In this document: positions 56,559-64,000 of the stretch, piece after piece
How the letters are laid out: each line of letters opens with the position of its first letter
Position numbering within the stretch: the first letter of the stretch is position 1
DNA from: Clusia tigrina
Lineage: Eukaryota > Arthropoda > Insecta > Diptera > Clusiidae
Direction of reading: 5' to 3'
NCBI GenBank assembly: GCA_920105625.2
Contig: OV050033.1
Location: 53,898,780-53,962,779 of the forward strand
Length of the DNA stretch: 64,000 bases
Notes under the pieces: generated by a model
Told to the model about the DNA's origin: nothing
The model's database searches: none
What the model saw: only the letters and a program-made list of their open reading frames with translations
Translations under genes and position numbers: made by a program

Positions 56559-57766
56559 TTTTCGACTTGAAGCCCATAGCTCCTTTAAAATTGTAACCTT
56601 TAGGGCATCAATTAGTTTATGTACGTTTCTTTTGTTGAATGAAATGATTTCTCTGTCTGTCGTTTAGCTCCAAGGAGTCCATAGGTGTCAAGGTGTAGCG
56701 CATACACTGAATGTAATGTATCCTTAACTCCTATTCAACTGTTGAAATCATTGATCAAAAAGGAAGGTCAATTCTCATTAAATGTGGAAAGGACTTCATT
56801 ATAAATCTCCTACGCTTATATTACATAAAATTTATGTAGTAAGATAGCGATGCTCAGCTCTGTGACCACATCACCGCTTATCGAAAGAGCATCTCGCCTC
56901 AAACTGACTACCGTCCTAGTAATATTAGCAACAAATTTTTATGTTCTAACACAATAATCATCATCATCATCATTTTCAGTCTTCACCGACACAATATTCC
57001 GTCATAATTTTTCCATTACTAAAACTTCGCTGATGCGTTTCTTACTCCGACTCCAACCCCATAACTATCAACAACTTTCCCTCTCTCCTCACACTCTGGA
57101 ACATTTTTTATGTTTGTATTTTTTAAGTTGTTCTTAATTGTTAGTCAACTGGTCGTGCCCGTGTCTGAGATGCAGCTGTTGCCCTTTAAGTCATAGTTTT
57201 CTAAACCCCCACAGAATCATATTTACGCCCGTCCAGTCGATTGCAGTGAGCTGTAGTGCGCTTTTCCGTTGTGCAGTTGGCAGCTGCCACATAAATTTTG
57301 CAAATAAAATGGAATTTCCCACCAGACATAATACCCTCGAAATATGTTGATGAAGTTTGGCCACCAAGCGCAGTCTATGCTCCTTTGAGGAACTTTTTTT
57401 CCAGTACTGTTTTTGTTGTTGTTGGCTATTTATGCTAACACTCAAACTGATGTGGCATGTAATTTGCGCACTTTAACGCCAAATTTTCAAAATCTCATTC
57501 CCCGAATCTACAGTTTTGCTGGCTGGCAGTAGCTGCATTCGCTACAACCTTAATATCCTGTCAGGATAGAGGGACTTTATTTATTCTGGTACACTGCTGC
57601 AAGTCGTTTGTTGACGTGTTGATGCCGGGCTCATGTTGTTGCCCATGATGAGCTGCTGAATATGCTCATCTTTCATTTTTCAAATATGCGCAGTTTCCAC
57701 TTTTTTGTCTCTTATTTCAATCCTTCCGAACCAGCTGATGCCTGCATATCCCTATAACTTTTACAA

Positions 57767-57801
<35 letters not shown>

Positions 57802-58396
57802 AGTGTGTATTGCCAGTGTCTGCCATCAGTCTAGAAATTTCCATTTGTGCATATTTGCATTTTCTTCCATCATCAGTACTCGTAGGTTTGACGTATTTTT
57901 TTAAAACTATGATAGCATATTTTTAGGAGGAAGGAATTCTTATTGAAAGCATCAGGAGGCACTGCAGTGCGGAATTCAATTTTCAATAAATTCACTGAAC
58001 TAAATCTTTAATAGACATTTTTATATTTTAGGTGATTCAACATAATTATCTACTTCTTTCTGTGTTTTCTTAACGATTTGCAAGATATCAACAGATTTTA
58101 ATTATATATTAACATAGAAATTTATTTATCTACTGGACTTTACATATTCTACTTGTATAGAAGGAGGCTGAAAAGCTTGTTTTACATATTCTACTTGTAT
58201 AGAAGGCAGCTGAGAAACTTCTTATTTTAGAGAGTCTCACACAAATTAGCTATAATACTCTTAAGCTTATATACTATGGATTCTTCGTGAATTAATCGTG
58301 TGGAAAGTAAGAAACAAGCCGAACTCAGGCCCTCATAAGAACCCTATTGCAACATATGTGGGTCGTTTCCTGTGTAAGAGAAGATGGTTGCATCAT
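56559..58396. other. No gene recognised; (TG)n at 57769-57799
   Basis: Non-coding DNA with one good TG microsatellite. A 43-bp unit (TTTACATATTCTACTTGTAT and AGAAGG) is duplicated at 58139-58207. Confidence 0.45.
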
Positions 58397-58650
58397 AGGC
58401 TAGGTTAGGTTAAGCTGGCTGACCAAGCATAGAACTGTTAGGTCCTTAGCGATACTAGATGAGTGCCTACGTACGACTCTCGGAAGTAGAGATCATTTAA
58501 TAGACAGGCGTTTTTTGTTAGCCTTATGAGGTCATTCCCAAAGCTGAGAGCTATGCAGTAGTTCCATACCAATTAAACATGTAACTGAGGGCGGATACTT
58601 GTTTCCTCTTGGAAATGTCAAGAGTATCATGATATGAGAGGCAAAACGAG
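58397..58650 (-). pseudogene. Possible LINE 3' UTR with (AACCT)n-type tail
   Basis: Starts TAGGCTAGGTTAGGTTAAGC, which on the minus strand is a TTAACCTAACCTAGCC tail of the kind that ends fly LINEs. No coding motif follows clearly. Confidence 0.4.
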
Positions 58651-58819
58651 CACCATTAAAGCCTTGATAGACCTTACTGTGCTCTATTGAAAATCTTTCA
58701 GCTTTATAACGAACACTAAAAGCCGTTAATAAAGCTTCAGTGGAGTTGTGGTATTGCTATTTGTGTAATTTTATGATGTTTAAAGGCATTGCTAATTAAC
58801 TGTAGGAGATTGCCGAGCT

Positions 58820-58910
58820 ACAGTCTGTTCAACAAGAGTGAAACGGCGATAAACCATAGGTGAGATGTAGATACAACTATCTCTTTCATACATTGCGATA
58901 ATTTGTTTAC
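58820..58910 (+). repeat. Dispersed repeat, second copy of 3221-3310
   Basis: Begins ACAGTCTGTTCAACAAGAGT. It probably belongs to the terminal region of the adjacent mariner remnant. Confidence 0.5.
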
Positions 58911-58959
58911 ATGTCTATGACGCCCTGACATATCAGTTCAGTATATAGAGGTACTTCAT

Positions 58960-59480
58960 TAAAGGTACGCGCAAACAAACGTGGTAAGGTACAATACGGT
59001 ACAATCACGTATGCCATGCGGATGTTCGAAGAAAGGAGTTTCCTATACGTAATACGGCCCCACTCCTCTATTTTTATGCACACCCGAAAGGATTGTATGC
59101 TGCCGTATCATGAAGTCAGAATACTTCGTTAAGAAGTGGGTGAAGCGGTTCGATGGAGCAAAAAATGTAGGTGACCTTCCGGACTAATGGAAGTCGAGAA
59201 CAACTTCCAGCAGTCAAGATAAAGTGATCTTGAAGCTACTGGAGCAGCATTCCACTCTGCCGGGAAACTAAGGAGACTCTTCACAAAATAGGAACTAATA
59301 TTGGTCTCAACACAATCATGCAATGTTTACATGAGACAAAGGTGAAATTTCGCTCTACAACCTTGAAACCATTCTACCGATTTACCAAAGGACCTGAGCA
59401 AGTGAAAACGGTAATCACGAATGTTATGTTTACTGATGAATCGACTTTTTGAGCACGTGTTCCGGTGAAGCATGCCTAAT
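58960..59480 (+). pseudogene. Tc1/mariner-type transposase remnant
   Basis: Broken + strand frames give V-K-K-W-V-K-R-F and N-V-G-D-L-P (helix-turn-helix region, near 59120-59185), Q-D-K-V-I-L-K-L-L-E-Q, T-N-I-G-L-N-T-I-M (in a shifted frame) and V-M-F-T-D-E-S-T-F near 59424-59450, the second catalytic Asp block. At least four stops or shifts are present. The last catalytic block is not seen. Confidence 0.75.
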
Positions 59481-60234
59481 GAAGCGCCGCTTTTACCCCA
59501 CAACACAATTTAACCCTATTTTATCCTATAAATTCTCATAGTCCCCGCGTAGTTTCCTAATCCCCTCTGCAGATGTCATTATTTTTACTTCTCTCTCACA
59601 TACAGAAAAAGTTCCCATTCCTGCAGGCTAAAATAACAATTTCAAATATGCAAAATTTTCTAAATCGCGCTTAACTCGGAGGAAGTATTTGTTGTACATA
59701 TTTAAACCATCGCTTAAGCAGCCAACTTGCTGCCAAACTAAGGCAGCGTTTTCGCATTCATGCACTTAAATATGTGTGGATGCACATTGAATGTTTTATT
59801 TAAAGTTCTCCAAAGGATATAAAAACCTGAATTTTGTGATACCAAAAAGGAAACGTGCGAGGGAGGGTGTAAAACGTAGCATACTTTTGGGCTAACAAGG
59901 AAGAAACTGAAGAGGAAATACACGAGTATGAATGGGTGAGTGCGATATTATCCACTTTGCTAACAACGTTTGCTGTGTGTAGAGAACAAATATTTAGGTT
60001 AAATAAAAAAAAGGATACTGCAGCATCCACATTCATATTGGACGTACTCGTATAAGCATATTTATGAGCACAGCCAACACTGCATATGTATGGTGAGGAT
60101 TTTTGCTGGATAACTTATGAAAAATTCACGTATAGCAGCAACGAGCCTTATCCTTTTCTTTCAGCATAGTGGCCGCATTAAAAAGGAAATATGTCCCACA
60201 TTCCGTGTATATTGTATATTGTCATGCGGAGAGC
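59481..60234. other. No gene recognised
   Basis: Non-coding sequence between the mariner remnant and the second 298-bp copy. Confidence 0.5.
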
Positions 60235-60532
60235 GCCCGCCTGACCTTTTTCCACAGACGCGCGCTGACATTTCCGCATGTCTGGGTCAGAATGATTACA
60301 AGCATAAGGAATGACTTCGATATTTATGCATGTATTTGTGTCAAATAAGGACACTTTAAGTGCTGTAGCAAGGCAAGAAAAGAGAGAAAGCCATGAAGTT
60401 GCCAATTTAAAAAGGAGAAATATTAAACAAATTATTGACAACAGGATAAAGAAATGAAATAATGCTTTACGCAAATTCAGAGAAATACATTTTGCAAAGG
60501 AATGGAATATATTTATTTAATACCAAGCAAAC
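60235..60532. repeat. 298-bp duplicated sequence, copy 2
   Basis: Direct repeat of 56261-56558, ending AATACCAAGCAAAC. Same orientation, about 3.97 kb away. Confidence 0.93.
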
Positions 60533-60716
60533 CCGTAATCCCAGAGATATTCAATTTGCCGGCATAATTTCTAATAAGATTCTACTTCCTCCAGGACTTT
60601 TCGGTTGAATGTGGATTGGAGAAAATCGTTGTAGGAATTGGAAAGGCACAACAGCGACTGGTCTAGAAGTGATATCTATGAAATTTCAAAGAACTTTGTG
60701 TCGTGCCCCTGTAAAC

Positions 60717-60880
60717 AAACTTGGGCTTGAAAACTCAAACTTGGGCTTGGAAACTCAAACTGGGGCTTGGAAACTCAAACTTGGGCTTGGAAACTCAAAC
60801 TGGGGCTTGGAAACTCAAACTTGGGCTTGAAAACTATAAATTGGGCTTGGAAACTCAAACTGGGGCTTGGAAACTCAAAT
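60717..60880 (+). repeat. 20-bp minisatellite, 8 copies
   Basis: Unit AAACTTGGGCTTGGAAACTC, alternating with AAACTGGGGCTTGGAAACTC. It is nearly perfect except for one unit near 60827-60845. The 73-codon ORF across it is a by-product. Confidence 0.95.
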
Positions 60881-61029
60881 AATTTAAGTAGTGTAGAAAT
60901 ACTTGAGTAGGCATCCTATAAAATATAGTTATTATTTAATCTTAGGAGGTTGGATGATTCTACTCTAATTTATGTAAGCCAGTCTAACTCTCTTTAAAGG
61001 CTGGAATCATTTGTAATGAATCAAAAACC

Positions 61030-61570
61030 TTGTCTTACCTCGATACATGTCATATAGCAGCTCAGAATCACTCTCTGAGGGGTACCGAGGCAATCTGCAC
61101 TGGAAACAAATGAAATGGCAGACGAGATGGCTAAGAATTGGGTTGAGCTGTCGAGTACTGAACACCCGCCTGGCACTATGCCTCACACTCTCCATGTGGA
61201 ATACTCCATATATCTTTGAGTCGCACCTCAACACTGAGCTACCATATTGGCATCAACGCTAGACACCATGGCTTATGAAACACACTCATACAAAGGCTCA
61301 TCTTGTCAAGACAACACTTAAATTAGGAACTGCGGATATGAAAAAGGGACAGAAGACAACACTTTCTATGACAGATTTTGGAGCTCCAGGAACGCCGACT
61401 CCGCACATTGAGATGAATATACATTAGCGATCTGGCGTTAATAGCTGAAGATGCACTATCGGATCTACTGCGCTTTATGAAGCAGGGGTTTACCTCTCAA
61501 AATGACTGGTATATACATCCTCCTCAAATATAAAGCGAATCACAATGGGTCTATAGGTCTACAAGTAAAA
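61030..61570 (+). pseudogene. LINE RNase H and C-terminal fragment
   Basis: Encodes L-E-T-N-E-M-A-D-E-M-A-K near 61098-61133, the last-Asp region of RNase H. N-C-G-Y-E-K-G and a decayed C-terminal block follow. The 3' end near 61530-61560 has AATCACAATGGGTCTATAGG, typical of fly LINE 3' UTRs. Multiple stops. Confidence 0.65.
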
Positions 61571-62508
61571 GGTCTACAAGTAAAAGGGAAGAGGGGAAGG
61601 GTATCGTTCAAACCTAGCTTAAACAAATGTTTGCGGTATGCTATGCTTAGGTTCAAGTGAATGTCTAAGGAGCAGACTCAGTCGGACAACACATTTAAGG
61701 CGCATAAAAGGACCGTCGTGCTAAAAATGCTTTGCTTAAACGTGGAAGTATTCTCAGATGACGATATTGAAATGACATATGCCCAAGAGTGATGGAACAC
61801 GAAAATATTAGGATATAAATGTGGAATACAAGAGGTCCTGTCGTCACACGTATTGGCGACAATAAATAGTCACCTCATTATTTTGGCAAGACGATTGTTA
61901 TATGGTAAAAGGACATACAATTGCCGGCCCGGATTTAAAGACAAAAAACAGAAAAATCTCTAAAGTAATGATACTCAAAAAAATAGCTCAGTAGTAGCAG
62001 TTGGAATACGTCGTCCAATATTTTGGGATATAATTAACTAAATCAGAGCTTAACTACTCGATTAATTTTATATAACCAGAATTTACTGAACCAAAGAGCT
62101 TTTTGCGACCCAGCACTGGGGACGATTCGTACCTTTGACCCATATATCGCTCTTATTTGTAAAATTTTTGTATTAATTATTTTTGTGTCTCCCTCCCGTC
62201 GTCCTTTTTTTATTCATTTACAACATGTTCTACAAATGTTTATACAAAAATTCACCATCTCCCAACATCAAAAAAGGTAATCCTGCCTCGGTACTGACAC
62301 ACGTGTACTATTTTATTAGCCTACCTAACAATCTGTTCCGCTTTTCTCGTCCCTCAGATAATTAAATACAAATAATAAGCAAATTGATTTAGTTGAGCAT
62401 ATAAAGGAACTCTCTTACCACAGTTTATCCACACAGCTGTATAAGGAGCACATTAACCTGGCCCATTTAAACTGTTACATAAATAATTAATGCGTCACGC
62501 CGGAGAAC
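61571..62508. other. No gene recognised
   Basis: Intergenic. The 62350-62508 part may include the promoter or leader of the possible exon that follows, but no TATA box with initiator pair was convincing. Confidence 0.4.
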
Positions 62509-62560
62509 ATGTTTAGATTTTATGGCCGCCTCCTCAAGCTGGTCGCCACCTGCCCCCAAG
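62509..62560 (+). CDS. Possible first coding exon of an unidentified gene
   Basis: ATG at 62509 opens 17 codons plus one base, ending in CAAG|GTAAGTA, an almost perfect U1 donor (GTAAGT at 62561). The exon reads M-F-R-F-Y-G-R-L-L-K-L-V-A-T-C-P-Q and is much richer in G+C, especially at third positions (CTC, CTC, AAG, CTG, GTC, GCC, ACC, TGC, CCC), than its surroundings, as in real fly coding exons. The basic, hydrophobic, acid-free start would suit a mitochondrial targeting sequence. No second exon was found before 64000, so the gene would continue to the right. I do not recognise the protein. It could also be a chance match. Confidence 0.42.
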
Positions 62561-63820
62561 GTAAGTACTTCGTATACTGTTGGAAGCAAACAGAAACTGA
62601 TCTACTCAGAGGCATTTCTTGGTGAATGGCATTTCCTTTGAGGCACTTTGTGTAGTCTCTGGTCATATTGTTGAGAGAGATGGAAACTTAAGGTATGTAA
62701 AAATCCTGCCGGCGGCTAACGACATAACAAGAGTATATTGAAAGTTGCCTGTTGCCGTAGAGGGAGTCATAAATGAAATTTATGGCTAAGGCGGCTCACT
62801 CACCTAGGGTGTGTGGAAAAGCTTCTACTAGGGTGGGAGGTGGTTTAAGCATAAACCAGAGACGAGAGTAAATGCTGTTGTGGCGTCTGAGTTTCAGGAA
62901 GCAGTCAGTTTAAAAACATTGAAGCTAATCTATAATTCAATAATGTTTAAGAAAATAGAGGAAGGTGAAATGTAGAAAAGGTGCCTAAGAAATTCTGTCA
63001 GCAGACTCCGGATAGGAGTTGTCAAGGCAGCAGGAAACGAGAAACAGCAAGGATCTCATGCATAAGAATTTTGAGAATATTCCTTAATATTTAATATTAT
63101 TATTATAAATAATCAGTACCACCAACATTCTTTGACAATAACTGAATAATGATATAACAATAACTGAATATGACAAACCAGTTGATTAAAAGGATATTCA
63201 GGATCAACTGCTACTCATATAATTGTCAATTAGTTAATCAATATTTTTTGTATATTTAAGTTTTATATAATGTCAATCAAAAATCGAGTATAGGAAAGAC
63301 TATCCAAGAGTCCAATAACCAAATGTCAGAATAAGAACTCCCTCCAGTCATGAATATGCCTCGAAATGGCACCCAAATTGCCGATTTATGCAGCTAATAA
63401 TAGATTACCGATTGATTTTTAGGTATAACTATTTACTGGAGTATCAAATGAGCAAATGACCAATAATAGACAACTTTGAAGAATATAATACTAAGCATCA
63501 GGGAGAGAGGATATCCTTAAAATAATTTTAGGGTAAACAGATTGAGAAACTGCGATACCAAAATTCCAAGTAGCACTTCTATAAAGAAGGTTGCAGAACA
63601 TGGATCTACCAAGGACATTAAATGTATGCGACGACTGTTACTGCAATCGACTCAAAACTGTGAACACACAAACCCTCTTCATACAAAAATCTGCCATCCA
63701 GATCATATATATTAACTGGCTAGCCTTGTACTATAGGGTAACTAACGGGTAACGACATACAATATTACTGGTTGAGAGTTTATTGGGATACTTGATGACG
63801 CATGGGAACAGTGGTGTGTG
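62561..63820. other. No feature recognised (possible intron)
   Basis: AT-rich DNA without coding motifs. If the exon at 62509 is real, this would be its first intron. Confidence 0.4.
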
Positions 63821-64000
63821 AGAGAAAAATAGAGAAAGAGAGAGAAAGGGAGAGAAATAGAGAGAAAGATATATAAATATAGAGCCAGATATGTAAAGAG
63901 AGAGGCAGATATATAAAGAGAAAAGCAGATATTTAAAGAGAGTGGCGATATGTTAAGAGTGAGATAGATACATAAAGAAAGAGAGAGACAAATATATAAA
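63821..64000 (+). repeat. GA-rich degenerate repeat at the window edge
   Basis: (GAGA)-rich sequence turns into an ~20-bp unit, AGATATATAAAGAGAGAGGC with variants, at least six times, and runs off the end of the window. Confidence 0.8.

Overview
The window looks like nuclear DNA of a higher (brachyceran) fly. It is AT-rich, with long non-coding stretches, spliced genes, LTR retrotransposons, non-LTR (LINE) debris and mariner remnants. A tephritid fruit fly is the best guess from the element mix, but this is inference. I can defend one complete cellular gene: Pdf, which encodes the circadian neuropeptide pigment-dispersing factor. It lies at 40267-41558 on the + strand with a TATA promoter, one intron and a poly(A) signal. 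A second possible gene start is a 52-nt coding-like exon with a consensus splice donor at 62509-62560.

Layout. 1-14.8 kb: no recognisable gene. It holds short minisatellites (the best is an 85-bp unit at 6.66-7.4 kb), a LINE scrap, a mariner remnant and a solo LTR (11.8-12.4 kb). 14783-29156: a BEL/Pao retrotransposon flanked by the 5-bp duplication AACCT. An errantivirus-like Ty3/gypsy element (15352-23298, opposite strand, 4-bp duplication CCCT) is inserted in its gag region. The gypsy LTRs look identical over 570 bp, so it is recent. The BEL LTRs differ by two substitutions plus one 56-bp block that looks exactly like a GT-AG intron. 29.8-32.65 kb: an old + strand LINE split by a younger - strand LINE of the RNase H-bearing type. 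32.9-39.7 kb: more LINE fragments and degenerate tandem arrays. 39.9-41.6 kb: Pdf. 41.6-64 kb: decayed LINE and mariner fragments, many local tandem arrays, a 298-bp sequence present twice 4 kb apart, and the possible first exon near the right end.

Within the transposons the parts fit together. The gypsy element shows Gag, a -1 slippery site in the Gag frame, protease-RT-RNase H-integrase, a degenerate env, a tRNA-Ser-type primer site and a polypurine tract. Its pol has one single-base frame disruption in an 8-nt homopolymer. The BEL element has one continuous Gag-Pol frame, broken only by the gypsy insertion. Pdf is the only gene with a clear host role.
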